Shown here: positions 26,226 to 35,496 of the stretch, one piece after another
Numbering within the stretch: position 1 is the first letter of the stretch
How the letters are laid out: every line of letters begins with the position of its first letter
Source: Candidatus Aegiribacteria sp.
GTDB lineage: Bacteria > Fermentibacterota > Fermentibacteria > Fermentibacterales > JCC-6
Reading direction: 5' to 3'
DNA: 54,524 nt
Assembly (NCBI GenBank): GCA_030594645.1
Contig: JAUVEU010000014.1
Coordinates: forward strand, 1-54,524
Program-made: the position numbers and the translations under genes
The notes under the pieces: generated by a model
What the model was told of the DNA's origin: nothing
Databases searched by the model: none
What the model saw: the letters and a program-made list of their open reading frames with translations, nothing else

Positions 26226-26924
26226 TCAGGCATATCTGTAGAGAATGTACAATCCGCCCAGGATCACAAGCACACCACAGACCTTTCTCAGAATCGGGAC
26301 AATACCTGATTTTTCATTCCACTTCAGAAAGCTCTGTATTGAGCTTGAGAATGTTCCTGCCGCAACGATTACTCCGCAGTGACCTACAGAAAAAGCGGCT
26401 ACAAGAAGAATAGCGAAGACAGGGTACTTACTACCCGTGCTGAAGGCAACACCGAGAATAGGAGCCATAAAGGCAAAGGTGCATGGACCAAGAGCAATTC
26501 CGAATATGAGTCCAAGAACAAGGGCTCCTGCAAGACCGGCATTTTTCGGTGAAAAACTCTTATCTCTTTTGAAAGGGGATGGGAGAATCTCGAGCAGATT
26601 CAGTCCGAAGTAAAGCATTACGGCAGCGGCAAAGTAGTAACCGAATTGGCCTATATCTCCCAGCAGTCGCCCAGCAGCAGCAGTGGCGATTCCCACAAGG
26701 ATTATCGTGATCATTATGCCAAGGGAGAATACGACTGAGATATTGAAAGCCCTGTTTGATCCGGTATTTCCCTGTCTTGAGATATATCCTACTATCAGAG
26801 GAATACTTGCCAGATGGCAGGGGCTGAGGAGAATACTCAGCACTCCCCAGAGCAGAGCGAGCGGAACTGCAATTGGTGCAGCTGATTCAACAGCGCCTGC
26901 AAAAGAAGTTATCAGATTTTCCAT
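26226..26924 (-). CDS. CcdA/DsbD-type membrane thiol-disulfide electron transporter
   Basis: 232 aa with about six membrane helices. The two conserved cysteines of CcdA-type proteins are present in LLSPCHLASIPLI and ALGPCTFAFMAPI. The family passes reducing equivalents from cytoplasmic thioredoxin across the membrane. It starts five bases after the stop of the periplasmic thioredoxin gene, its probable acceptor. Last gene of a five-gene minus-strand operon led by an ArsR regulator. Confidence 0.9.
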   Translation of the reverse strand: MENLITSFAGAVESAAPIAVPLALLWGVLSILLSPCHLASIPLIVGYISRQGNTGSNRAFNISVVFSLGIMITIILVGIATAAAGRLLGDIGQFGYYFAAAVMLYFGLNLLEILPSPFKRDKSFSPKNAGLAGALVLGLIFGIALGPCTFAFMAPILGVAFSTGSKYPVFAILLVAAFSVGHCGVIVAAGTFSSSIQSFLKWNEKSGIVPILRKVCGVLVILGGLYILYRYA

Positions 26925-26929
26925 AGTAA

Positions 26930-27340
26930 TTAATTCTGAAAAGGAGACGAATCGTAACCGAACTCAACCAGTTTTGCTGCCATATCTTCCCTGCTCATAT
27001 AGCCTTCGTGCCTGAACAGTTCATTTCCGCCCGCATCAAAGATTATTTGAGTAGGGATGAGCCTGATGCCGTATGATCGCGCTGCTGTCGGGTCCTCATT
27101 TACATCTATGAATTCGACATTCACGACACCCGCGTATTCCGCAGAGAGAGCCTCCAGTTCCGGAGCCATCATCTGACATGGTGTACAATTGTGCGATCCA
27201 AGATCCAGAAGTCTGGGCAGATTGCTATCAACAGGAGCAACATTCCTGTCGGCTGATTCGTGATCCTTTCCGGCGATTATTGCTGCTCCGGCAAGCAGGC
27301 AGACAAATACAATTATTGAAACCCTGGTGATCTTATTCAT
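26930..27340 (-). CDS. Membrane-anchored periplasmic thioredoxin
   Basis: 136 aa. An N-terminal hydrophobic anchor (about 6-24) precedes a thioredoxin fold with active site CTPC, FIDVNEDPTAARSYGIRLIPT (cis-Pro) and a terminal helix. The CTPC site differs from the usual CGPC. It probably receives electrons from the CcdA protein encoded immediately downstream. The ATG is preceded by AAGGAGTG. Confidence 0.9.
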   Translation of the reverse strand: MNKITRVSIIVFVCLLAGAAIIAGKDHESADRNVAPVDSNLPRLLDLGSHNCTPCQMMAPELEALSAEYAGVVNVEFIDVNEDPTAARSYGIRLIPTQIIFDAGGNELFRHEGYMSREDMAAKLVEFGYDSSPFQN

Positions 27341-27357
27341 ATCACTCCTTGTTGGAT

Positions 27358-27594
27358 TTATTTTAGGAATTCGATTATCTGATCGATTGAGGGGACGGAT
27401 CCCGCAACTTTCACATCACCGTCAACTACAAGAGCAGGAGTCAGCATGACTCCGTAGCCGATTATGTCGTTGATGTCAGTGACCTTTTCCAATTCGTAAT
27501 CAATACCCAGTTGTATCGCTGCCTGTTCTGCCACTTCAGCAAGTTTGATGCACTTAGGACAGCCGGTCCCGAGTATCCTAATTTCTTTTTTCAT
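27358..27594 (-). CDS. Mini-thioredoxin (redox-active disulfide protein 2 family)
   Basis: 78 aa: IRILGTGCPKCIKLAEVAEQ with active-site CPKC near the N-terminus and VMLTPALVVDGDV with the cis-Pro loop. This short thioredoxin-like family commonly travels with ArsP/YraQ-type permeases and ArsR regulators. Cytoplasmic. It starts ten bases after the permease stop. Confidence 0.9.
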   Translation of the reverse strand: MKKEIRILGTGCPKCIKLAEVAEQAAIQLGIDYELEKVTDINDIIGYGVMLTPALVVDGDVKVAGSVPSIDQIIEFLK

Positions 27595-27603
27595 ATTTTG
27601 CTC

Positions 27604-28908
27604 CTAACCTGAATACAGCCCAAAGGCTATTCCGCTGATCGTAGCCATTATTACAACCAGCGAAATGAAAGTTATTGTTCTGGATGTTCCCATTATGCTC
27701 CTGATAACCAGCATGTTCGGTAATGAAAGGGCAGGACCTGCCAGCAGAAGAGCCAGGGCTGGTCCCTTGCCCATACCGGCGCCAAGAAGTCCCTGAAGAA
27801 TTGGTACCTCTGTGAGGGTCGCGAAATACATGAAAGCTCCAGCGATTGAGGCAAACAGATTTGCGAAGATTGAGTTTCCGCCAACCGCTGAACTGACCCA
27901 TTCCGAAGGTATAAGGCCCTCGTTGCCGGGTCGTCCCAGGAGAGCCCCCGCAATCAGTACACCTGCGAAAAGAAGGGGGAGTATCTGCTTGGCGAACCCG
28001 AATGTTGAGTCAAACCACGATCGTGTTTCACGGCTGCCTGTTGTAAGAATAGTTGAAAATCCAATAAGGCCGACTGCGAAGGCAATAACAGGATAACCGG
28101 GAAGAATCACAGCAAAAACAGTGATGGCAATTCCGACGACAAGCAGTTTCCAGAGTTTAACATTGAACCAGGCGGTGAGGATCAATCCCAGGAGAATTGA
28201 AAAACCTCCGGTAATAATCCATTTCCACGAATAGATAATGCTCCATAACCCTGAGTCACCATCAGGTTTTCCCCAGTTGGCGAATATGAGGATGCCGACC
28301 ATGCTGGCAAAATACAGAGTTGTCTGCCACAGAGGCCTGGAATCATCGTTATGACCTGCCGATACTGTGGCAGCAGTTGTTCTCTCATGTTCTTTCTTCC
28401 CATAAAAGAGGTGCATGAAGAGGCCTATCACAATACTGAACACAACAGCTCCAACCGCGCGGGCTATGCCCAGCTCAAGCCCCAGAATTCTTGCAGTCAG
28501 AATGATTGCGAGTACATTAATTGCAGGACCTGAATAGAGAAAAGCAGTTGCTGGTCCTATCCCTGCACCCATTCTGTAGATTCCCGCGAACAGAGGAAGC
28601 ACAGTGCAGGAGCAGACGGCAAGTATGCTCCCTGATACCGAGGCAACTCCATAAGCCATGGCTTTCTTTGCCTGCGCTCCAAGGTACTTCATTACTGAAG
28701 CCTGACTCAGAAAGACCGATATGGCGCCTGCGATGAAGAAAGCCGGAAGAAGACAGGTCAGGACATGCTCCCGGGCGTACTCCTTCAACAGATGAAGTGC
28801 TTCGAACACGGCGTTGTCGAAACGATTCCATCCTACCGGCAGAAAATACGCGATCAGGAAGAATCCCAGCATGTAACCAAGAGGGTTTCTTTCCTTTTTC
28901 CAGTCCAT
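27604..28908 (-). CDS. ArsP/YraQ-family permease (organoarsenical or metalloid-type exporter)
   Basis: 434 aa with about eight to ten membrane helices. The family hallmark is SGSILAVCSCTVLPLFAGI with a CSC pair, repeated in the second half as a TEVPILQGLLGAGMGKGPAL segment. Characterised ArsP members export trivalent methylarsenicals; others in the family are uncharacterised, so the substrate is inferred. The context (ArsR, two thioredoxins, CcdA) suggests handling of a thiol-reactive compound. The MDWKKERNP start follows the arsR stop by about 28 bp. Confidence 0.85.
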   Translation of the reverse strand: MDWKKERNPLGYMLGFFLIAYFLPVGWNRFDNAVFEALHLLKEYAREHVLTCLLPAFFIAGAISVFLSQASVMKYLGAQAKKAMAYGVASVSGSILAVCSCTVLPLFAGIYRMGAGIGPATAFLYSGPAINVLAIILTARILGLELGIARAVGAVVFSIVIGLFMHLFYGKKEHERTTAATVSAGHNDDSRPLWQTTLYFASMVGILIFANWGKPDGDSGLWSIIYSWKWIITGGFSILLGLILTAWFNVKLWKLLVVGIAITVFAVILPGYPVIAFAVGLIGFSTILTTGSRETRSWFDSTFGFAKQILPLLFAGVLIAGALLGRPGNEGLIPSEWVSSAVGGNSIFANLFASIAGAFMYFATLTEVPILQGLLGAGMGKGPALALLLAGPALSLPNMLVIRSIMGTSRTITFISLVVIMATISGIAFGLYSG

Positions 28909-28936
28909 TACTTTTCTCTTTTCATAGCGTCAGGAG

Positions 28937-29275
28937 TCAGTTGCACTCACGGCAAGAATTGTCCGAACAGGTATCAGTTGTATTGCTCTCGCCATTCAAA
29001 ATCTTCTCGACACAGTCGAAGAAGTTCAGAACACACGGAGTACGAAGTCGGTAAAGTATTTGATTTCCATTCCTTTCGCATGCCACAATTCCAGCGTGTC
29101 GAAGGATCAGAAGATGTCTTGATACAGTGGATATATCGAGATTTACCAGCTCTGTAAGAGCAGTGACTGTTTTCTCATTTCTTGACAGTTCCTCGACAAT
29201 CATGAGACGGGCGGCATTAGCCATCGCCTTGATTATCTCAGCCCGTTTTTCGAATCGATCCTTATCTGCTGGCAT
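28937..29275 (-). CDS. arsR: ArsR/SmtB-family repressor
   Basis: 112 aa from the ATG at 29275. The longer frame from 29335 would include its own operator, so I reject that start. The winged helix has ANAARLMIVEELSRNEKTVT and LDISTVSRHLLILRHAGIV. The C-terminus ends in a Cys-rich tail (C-x4-C-x2-C within TCSDNSCRECN) likely to bind a thiophilic metalloid. GGAAAGGAA precedes the start. It heads the operon and probably represses it through the palindrome at 29291-29322. Confidence 0.88.
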   Translation of the reverse strand: MPADKDRFEKRAEIIKAMANAARLMIVEELSRNEKTVTALTELVNLDISTVSRHLLILRHAGIVACERNGNQILYRLRTPCVLNFFDCVEKILNGESNTTDTCSDNSCRECN

Positions 29276-29290
29276 GCGTGGTTCCTTTCC

Positions 29291-29335
29291 GTATTTGTGT
29301 AATTGTACAATAATGCAAATACAGTATATAGTCAA
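29291..29335 (-). promoter_or_regulatory. arsR operon promoter with overlapping palindromic operator
   Basis: On the minus strand: TTGACT (29335-29330), 17-bp spacer, TATTGT (29312-29307). A 32-bp palindrome centred between 29306 and 29307 covers the -10: outer arms GTATTTG/CAAATAC (29291-29297 and 29316-29322) and core TTGTACAA, with 12 of 16 positions pairing. The position is right for ArsR repression released by an inducer. Confidence 0.78.
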
Positions 29336-29417
29336 GCAAACAGAAAGAACTTCATGATGTTCGTATATGACTCTGATAAAAGGATATCAGGATGAGAATG
29401 CTGGTGAGATTTGAAAA

Positions 29418-31295
29418 CTATGTAGACTCAGGCAGTCTCCGCCTTTTTGAAAGAAGTATAAGATCCCTGATCTCTGTTTCGTTACGGCATTTCATCCAGT
29501 TCGAATCGAAGTCCGGAGTGCTTGTTATCTCAGCTATCGCCATAAGTGCTCTGAGATGAAACATCCTTTCGTCTCTTGAACCGGCAAGCACGAAGATCAT
29601 CCGGACAGGTGAATTCTCGCCTCCGAACTCGACACCATTTCTGCACCTTGCGATAGCCACAGAGAATTTCTTTTCTCCCGGTACGATTATGTGCGGTATT
29701 GCAAGGCCTTTTCTGAGTGCGGTTGTAGATTCCTTCTCCCTTGAAAGGAGAAGTTCCGCAAGTTCACTCCCTGGAAGACCGAGCGCAGGTGACAGCTTGT
29801 CCGATACAGCAGCGAGGAACAGTTCGAGATTGATCGGTCCATCCAGATCTAATATAGGGGCATCCAGAACAAGTCTGTCGAATCTGTCTTCATAGATATT
29901 GTCCCTCTCCTTTAAAACCTCTGCGAGTTCTCTGACAAGTCCATCTTCCTTTCTGACGAGTTCTCTCGGGAATATTCGGGTGGCCAGATGTAAAAGTGCA
30001 TAGTGCCTGCTGGATCGGTGGCGTGAGTATATGAAGTACCAGATAGATCCTCCTATGACGACAAATACGCTTGCGATGAGAGCTGACTGTCCTAATTTGT
30101 AGAGGAGCACAATCATCCCGACAATTCCAAGGAGTTGAATCCATGGGTAACCGGGGCTTTTGAAGTCAGGTTTATACGTATGTATCCTGCTCTCGCGCAT
30201 GACGATTACAGCGGCATTAACAAGAAGATAAAGAAGGATCATCATAGTTGAAGCGAGTTTTACGAGATGGGTGAAATCAAGAAAAAGCAGAAGGATAATG
30301 ATGATGCCGGTAAGAAGTATGGAAACCCACGGTGTTCCCCTTTTCCTTGATATTCTTGATAAATCTGCCGGAAGAAGCTCATCACGACTCATAGCGAAGG
30401 GGAACCTTGCTGAAGCAAGAATACCGGCGTTTGCTGTGGACAGAAAAGCCAGCACAGCTGCGATACTCATAACGGTGAGACCTGTGCTTCCAGCGACAAC
30501 CTTCGCTGCTTCGGATATCGGCATACCGGTCGAGGATAGAACCGATGGATCCAGTACTCCAACGCATATGAGAACGGAAACGAAATAGAGCGAGGTGACA
30601 ACAATCAGTGCAAGGATCATACTGGTTGGCAGATCCCTTCCGGGATTCTTGACTTCCTCCGATACGCTGGTGACTTTGGTCAACCCGCCGAAAGCGACAA
30701 AAACAAGCGCTGCAGCTTCAAGAATACCACCGAAACCGTTTGGAGCGAGCGGTCTGAATCGATCAGGTGTTAATGACGTAAGACCTAATCCCGCAAAAAG
30801 TGCAAGGGATATCAGAAGGCCTGCAACCAGAACAATCTGGGCTTTACCGGCATGCCCGGCTCCTCTGAGATTTATCCCTGTGAAGAGGATGCATGAAATC
30901 ATCGCGAAGAGTCTTCCGTTGATTTCGGGTGACAGGAATTCCATGAATATACCAAGACCTACGAAGGCAAAGGCTGTCTTGACAGACAGAGAAAACCAGG
31001 CGGCAAAACCGGACAGGGTTCCGGCGAGAGGTCCGAGAGCTCTGTCAACGAAGTAATATGTTCCGCCTGCTTTTGGCATGGCAGTAGAAAGTTCGGCTTT
31101 GCTCAACATTGTCGGAATTGTGAGGAATCCCGCTATTAGATAGGAGAATATCACTCCGGGTCCTGCCACGGTGAAGGCAAGTGCGGGGAGTACGAACAGA
31201 CCGGAACTGATCATGGATCCGGTCGCAATTGAAAAAAGCGAGGGGATGCCCAGTTCCCTTTTAAGTCTGCCGGTTCTTGTATCTGCATGCTGCAT
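29418..31295 (-). CDS. APC-family amino acid permease with C-terminal PTS EIIA-type domain
   Basis: 625 aa. Residues about 15-420 are an APC transporter with about twelve helices (SIATGSMISSGLFVLPAL at helix 1, PKAGGTYYFVDRALGP). A linker follows. Residues about 480-620 are a fructose/mannitol-type EIIA domain with the phospho-acceptor H535 in GLAIPHIIVPG and the KKFSVAIARC strand. Such fusions suggest transport gated by phosphorylation or nucleotide state instead of sugar phosphotransfer; no other PTS gene is in the window. Monocistronic on the minus strand. Confidence 0.87.
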   Translation of the reverse strand: MQHADTRTGRLKRELGIPSLFSIATGSMISSGLFVLPALAFTVAGPGVIFSYLIAGFLTIPTMLSKAELSTAMPKAGGTYYFVDRALGPLAGTLSGFAAWFSLSVKTAFAFVGLGIFMEFLSPEINGRLFAMISCILFTGINLRGAGHAGKAQIVLVAGLLISLALFAGLGLTSLTPDRFRPLAPNGFGGILEAAALVFVAFGGLTKVTSVSEEVKNPGRDLPTSMILALIVVTSLYFVSVLICVGVLDPSVLSSTGMPISEAAKVVAGSTGLTVMSIAAVLAFLSTANAGILASARFPFAMSRDELLPADLSRISRKRGTPWVSILLTGIIIILLLFLDFTHLVKLASTMMILLYLLVNAAVIVMRESRIHTYKPDFKSPGYPWIQLLGIVGMIVLLYKLGQSALIASVFVVIGGSIWYFIYSRHRSSRHYALLHLATRIFPRELVRKEDGLVRELAEVLKERDNIYEDRFDRLVLDAPILDLDGPINLELFLAAVSDKLSPALGLPGSELAELLLSREKESTTALRKGLAIPHIIVPGEKKFSVAIARCRNGVEFGGENSPVRMIFVLAGSRDERMFHLRALMAIAEITSTPDFDSNWMKCRNETEIRDLILLSKRRRLPEST

Positions 31296-31463
31296 AGACT
31301 GCCTCCCATGACATTATTGTCTTATGCTAACGATAAGTCCAGCGTGTAAACAACTAACTGAAATATACTGAAGATATCTTATCGGGTATGTTTTACGCGA
31401 AATCTATGGACCCGTCTGAATATTTCAGTGTGGCTCCTGTATATTGTAAACATGGAGGACATG

Positions 31464-32408
31464 ATGAATAAAGCCAGGAATCCTGAAGGAACTTTCATAG
31501 AAACAGTGAGAACCCGCAGTCTGCTGCCGAAAGGTAGCAGGATCTGGGCAGCTGTGTCCGGTGGAAGTGATTCTATGGCTCTTCTTCGACTGCTGCTGCA
31601 ATTCCGGAATTATATGAAGTGGGATGTATCTGTTCTTCATATCGATCATGGCGCAAGATCAGATAGTGCTGATGCCGCTGCATTTGTGGAAGAATTTGCC
31701 GTTCGATTGGAACTGTCCTTTCAGTTAAGGAAAATTTCTCCTCCTGAATCCGGGTCACTTGAAGCGTATTTCAGCAGGAAGCGTGAAGCGATTTACAACG
31801 ATATTGCAGAAGGATCTGATCTTGTGGCGACAGGACACACTGCTTCGGACAGAGCTGAAACACTTATACTGCGACTTCTTGAAGGTTCCGGTCTGAGAGG
31901 CCTGGGTGGGATGGACTATTTCGGGCGAGGTCCTGTTATAAGACCTCTTCTCGACTTATCCAGGCATGATCTTCAGGGATATCTCTCGACGATTGATCAG
32001 GGCTGGATTGAAGATCCCAGTAATACCGAAGATACTTTCCTCAGAAATAGAATAAGACACACTATTATGCCTGTTCTTGAATCGCTATCTCCGGGTTATT
32101 CCTATGCCCTGAGCAGATCTTCCGCAAATCTGTCTCAGTGGCGGGATTTAGTTGATGATATGATTGAGACATCTATTGAGGAACTTGTATCCGGAGATAA
32201 GTTCAGTATTAAGCGATATTTGAACTATCCGAGAGCTGTAAGGCTTGGTGTTCTGTGGGTTCTCAGTGGTCGCCCCAGAGGTGTAAGAGAGGAAATCGAA
32301 AAAACTGACAGATGGCTGGCTGACACGAAAAGCGGTTTTCATCTGCTTCCCGGCGGCCTGAGAATCACAGTTGTAGAATCTGAAGTTTTTATAGAAAGAT
32401 CTATGTAA
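31464..32408 (+). CDS. tilS: tRNA(Ile)-lysidine synthase
   Basis: PP-loop ATPase with AAVSGGSDSMALL, HIDHGARSDSADAAAFV, ATGHTASDRAETLILRLL and LLDLSRHDLQGYL. It converts C34 of tRNA-Ile(CAU) to lysidine. ATG 31464 has GGAGG at five bases; ATG 31461 and GTG 31428 are weaker. At 314 aa it is shorter than E. coli TilS because it lacks the full C-terminal domains, as in many bacteria. First gene of the tilS-hpt-ftsH operon, a widely conserved order. Confidence 0.94.
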   Translation: MNKARNPEGTFIETVRTRSLLPKGSRIWAAVSGGSDSMALLRLLLQFRNYMKWDVSVLHIDHGARSDSADAAAFVEEFAVRLELSFQLRKISPPESGSLEAYFSRKREAIYNDIAEGSDLVATGHTASDRAETLILRLLEGSGLRGLGGMDYFGRGPVIRPLLDLSRHDLQGYLSTIDQGWIEDPSNTEDTFLRNRIRHTIMPVLESLSPGYSYALSRSSANLSQWRDLVDDMIETSIEELVSGDKFSIKRYLNYPRAVRLGVLWVLSGRPRGVREEIEKTDRWLADTKSGFHLLPGGLRITVVESEVFIERSM

Positions 32409-32425
32409 CGAATGGAGAAAGATCA

Positions 32426-32950
32426 GTGAGTAATGATTATGAAGTACTGATTTCATCAAAGGAGATCAGGCAGGGTGTACAGGAACTGGGCAAAACGCTT
32501 TCAGATTATTATCTCGGAAAACAGATTGTGGTTATTCCTCTCTTAAAGGGAGGTTTCATGTTTGCTTCTGATCTGATTCGCTCTATGGAGGTTAAACTGC
32601 AGATCGAGTTTCTTGGAGCAGCGAGTTACGGAGAACAGACAGAATCTTCAGGAGAAGTAAGGCTTACGCTTGATACCACACTTCCCCTGTCAGGCAGAGA
32701 TGTCCTTCTGGTGGAGGATATCGTCGACACAGGGCTTACTCTGGCGTATATTCAAAGGCTGATTAAATCAAGAGATCCGGCCTCTCTTCACACAGTTGTC
32801 CTGCTTGACAAAAAGATCAGAAGAAAGGTTGAAGTAGAAGTCGATCGGGTTGTATTCAACATTCCTGACAAATTCGTATTCGGGTATGGACTCGACAGCC
32901 CGGGAGGGTTTGGAAGAAATCTATCCGACATCGTAGCGATAAGGGAATGA
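32426..32950 (+). CDS. hpt: Hypoxanthine phosphoribosyltransferase
   Basis: 174 aa. PRPP-binding motif VLLVEDIVDTGLTLAY, PLLKGGFMFASDLIR, and VVFNIPDKFVFGYGLD. Salvages hypoxanthine (and guanine) to nucleotides in the cytoplasm. GTG start with GGAG upstream, 17 bp after tilS. It may use the base released by the PNP fusion at 3893-5125. Confidence 0.95.
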   Translation: MSNDYEVLISSKEIRQGVQELGKTLSDYYLGKQIVVIPLLKGGFMFASDLIRSMEVKLQIEFLGAASYGEQTESSGEVRLTLDTTLPLSGRDVLLVEDIVDTGLTLAYIQRLIKSRDPASLHTVVLLDKKIRRKVEVEVDRVVFNIPDKFVFGYGLDSPGGFGRNLSDIVAIRE

Positions 32951-32966
32951 ACGGATCAGGAGATAT

Positions 32967-34991
32967 ATGAACGACAAACGTCCACCAGGCAAAAAAGTAC
33001 CACTTCAGCCGATTACTGCCGGTTGCTCAATGAGAACCATTACCATGTGGCTGCTTATGGTTTTAATCGCCTTTACGATATTTCAGGTTTTTGATACGGG
33101 CAAAGACAGCGTTGATATCCCATATTCCCGCCTGATGGAATACATCAGCGAGAACAATATCAAATCCGTTGTTATTGAAACTGGTGGCTCGATTAAAGGT
33201 GAATTCTATATTCCACAGATTGAAGATGGAGCCGAATTTGATGAATTCACCAGTTTCATTCCATTTGAGAGTACAGGAGTTCTTGACTCTCTGGCCGCTC
33301 ATGGTGTGCTTGTAACTGCACAACCGCCAAACGAATTGCTGGCTCACTTACTCTCGTTCATTCCTTTTCTTCTGCTTATTGGTTTCTTTATCTACTTCAT
33401 GCGAAAAGCTGGAGGAGGAGGAAAGGCTTTCTCCTTCGGGAAAAGCAAAGCCAGACTGTTCTCCAGTGATAAACCCCAGGTGACATTTGAAGATGTGGCA
33501 GGGGCAGATGAAGCGAAAGCGGAACTTTTGGAAGTAATAGAGTTCCTGAAGGTACCTGAGAAATTCCAACGTCTCGGGGGAAAGGTGCCCAAGGGTGTTT
33601 TACTTGTTGGCAGACCCGGAACAGGAAAGACGTTACTGGCAAAAGCTGTAGCTGGGGAAGCCAAGGTTCCCTTCTATTCCATGAGCGGATCCGATTTCGT
33701 GGAAATGTTCGTTGGTGTGGGAGCAAGCCGCGTCAGGGACCTTTTTGTGCAGGGCAAGTCAAAAGCTCCCTGCATTATTTTCATTGATGAGATAGATGCT
33801 GTTGGAAGACACAGAGGTGCCGGCCTTGGAGGAGGACATGACGAGAGGGAGCAGACACTGAATGCTCTTCTTGTGGAAATGGATGGATTCGAGGAAAACG
33901 CGGGTGTTATAGTCATGGCAGCAACCAACCGTCCTGATGTTCTTGATCCGGCACTTTTAAGACCCGGAAGATTTGATAGACGAATTGTTGTAAGTATGCC
34001 CGACGTAAAGGGCAGAGAGGCGATACTGAAAGTCCATACGCGCAAGATGCCGGTGGACAAGTCAGCGAGCCTGGAAAAAGTTGCCAGGAGTACTCCGGGA
34101 TTCAGCGGTGCGGATCTGGAGAGCCTGGCCAATGAAGCAGCTCTGCGAGCCGCAAGGCGCAATGCTAAAAAGGTTGAACAGGAAGATTTCGATTACGCTA
34201 TTGATAGAATAATACTCGGCCTCGAGCGCAAAAGCATCATAATCAGTCCCGTTCAGAAGAAATGCACAGCGTACCACGAAAGCGGTCATGCGGTTGTTGG
34301 AATATTCGTTCCGGAAGCAGATCCTATTCACAAAGTAACTATTGTTCCACGGGGTATGGCTATGGGAGTGACCAGCTTCCTTCCCGCTGATGATCGATAT
34401 ACCTACACACTCGAAAAACTCGAAAGCATGCTCGCGATGCTTCTTGGTGGAAGAGCTTCGGAAATCCTTTTTCTTGATACTCTGAGTACCGGAGCTGGAA
34501 ATGACCTTGAGAAAGCCACAGCTCTCGCACGTAAGATGGTATGTGAATGGGGAATGAGTGAAGAACTCGGACCGATTACGCATTCTGAGACAAGCGATAC
34601 GATTTTCCTTGGAAGAGAATTCAACAGAACAAGGGACTACAGCGAGCACACTGCTCGTGTTATTGATTCAGAGGTAAAGAGATTCGTTGAAGAAGCATAC
34701 AGCACTGCGCGCGATATCCTGAACGATAACAAGGATATTGTGGAACGTATTGCTGAGCAGCTGCTTGAGAAGGAAACAATTTCCAGCACGGAGATCAACT
34801 CCATTTTCCAGGAACTCCGTCCGGAGATGGGACCGATTCCTACGCTGCCAACCAGTTCAGATGGTATTAGTAATCCTGATTCTACAGAAGAGAAAACCGA
34901 ACCTGAAGAGGATGACCAAAAAGATGATGGATCTGAAGAAGATAGAACAGGGAGTAAGGCTGATTCTGGAGGGAGTGGGGGAGAATCCTGA
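32967..34991 (+). CDS. ftsH: ATP-dependent zinc metalloprotease FtsH
   Basis: 674 aa. An N-terminal helix (about 24-42), a periplasmic domain and a second helix (about 130-147) precede the AAA module: Walker A GRPGTGKT at 215-222 (Arg where Pro is usual), Walker B IIFIDEID, and second region of homology. The protease has H437-ESG-H441. The C-terminal 50 residues are acidic and low-complexity ([19 protein letters not shown]). It degrades misfolded membrane proteins. folE begins inside its 3' end. Confidence 0.97.
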   Translation: MNDKRPPGKKVPLQPITAGCSMRTITMWLLMVLIAFTIFQVFDTGKDSVDIPYSRLMEYISENNIKSVVIETGGSIKGEFYIPQIEDGAEFDEFTSFIPFESTGVLDSLAAHGVLVTAQPPNELLAHLLSFIPFLLLIGFFIYFMRKAGGGGKAFSFGKSKARLFSSDKPQVTFEDVAGADEAKAELLEVIEFLKVPEKFQRLGGKVPKGVLLVGRPGTGKTLLAKAVAGEAKVPFYSMSGSDFVEMFVGVGASRVRDLFVQGKSKAPCIIFIDEIDAVGRHRGAGLGGGHDEREQTLNALLVEMDGFEENAGVIVMAATNRPDVLDPALLRPGRFDRRIVVSMPDVKGREAILKVHTRKMPVDKSASLEKVARSTPGFSGADLESLANEAALRAARRNAKKVEQEDFDYAIDRIILGLERKSIIISPVQKKCTAYHESGHAVVGIFVPEADPIHKVTIVPRGMAMGVTSFLPADDRYTYTLEKLESMLAMLLGGRASEILFLDTLSTGAGNDLEKATALARKMVCEWGMSEELGPITHSETSDTIFLGREFNRTRDYSEHTARVIDSEVKRFVEEAYSTARDILNDNKDIVERIAEQLLEKETISSTEINSIFQELRPEMGPIPTLPTSSDGISNPDSTEEKTEPEEDDQKDDGSEEDRTGSKADSGGSGGES

Positions 34992-35496
34992 CAGAGATGG
35001 TCTGAGAGAAACTCCAGCTCGCATGGCCAGATCAATGGCTGAGTTATGTCGCGGTGTAAATCCTGACGAGATTAAACCAGTCACAACGATGTCATGCAAA
35101 GACCAGAACGAGATGATAATCATAAAAGATATTAGTTTCTGTTCAATGTGCGAACATCACCTCCTTCCTTTCATCGGCAGATGCGACATTGTCTACCTCC
35201 CGTCGAATGACCGAATAGCCGGCTTAAGTTCAATTGTGGAAACCGTTGAAATCATGTCCGCCCGTCCTACCATTCAGGAAAGGCTGACCACGGAAATCGC
35301 AGACAGGTTGATGAATGAGCTGTCCGCAAAAGGTGTTATGGTTGTTATGGAAGCGGAACATATGTGTCTGGCCATGCGGGGAGTAAGGAAAAGAGATTCC
35401 AGAATAGTAACATCCGCAATGCGGGGTTATCTGAAAAAACTTGAAACCCGTACCGAAGCTCTGTCTCTCATTGGAAGGGGAATCAAGGTTATTTGA
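34912..35496 (+). CDS. folE: GTP cyclohydrolase I (FolE type)
   Basis: About 194 aa. [20 protein letters not shown], zinc ligand and active site SFCSMCEHHLLPF, and the second cysteine in EHMCLAMRG. Converts GTP to dihydroneopterin triphosphate, the first step to folate. It overlaps ftsH by 80 bp. The start is uncertain among ATG 34912, 34924 and 34927; the family N-terminus fits all three, and GAAGAGG lies just before 34912. folP follows immediately. Confidence 0.94.
   Translation: MTKKMMDLKKIEQGVRLILEGVGENPDRDGLRETPARMARSMAELCRGVNPDEIKPVTTMSCKDQNEMIIIKDISFCSMCEHHLLPFIGRCDIVYLPSNDRIAGLSSIVETVEIMSARPTIQERLTTEIADRLMNELSAKGVMVVMEAEHMCLAMRGVRKRDSRIVTSAMRGYLKKLETRTEALSLIGRGIKVI

Noticed and set aside
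34738-34911. Upstream extension of folE into ftsH
   Set aside because: The extra 58 residues are an out-of-frame reading of the conserved FtsH C-terminal region.
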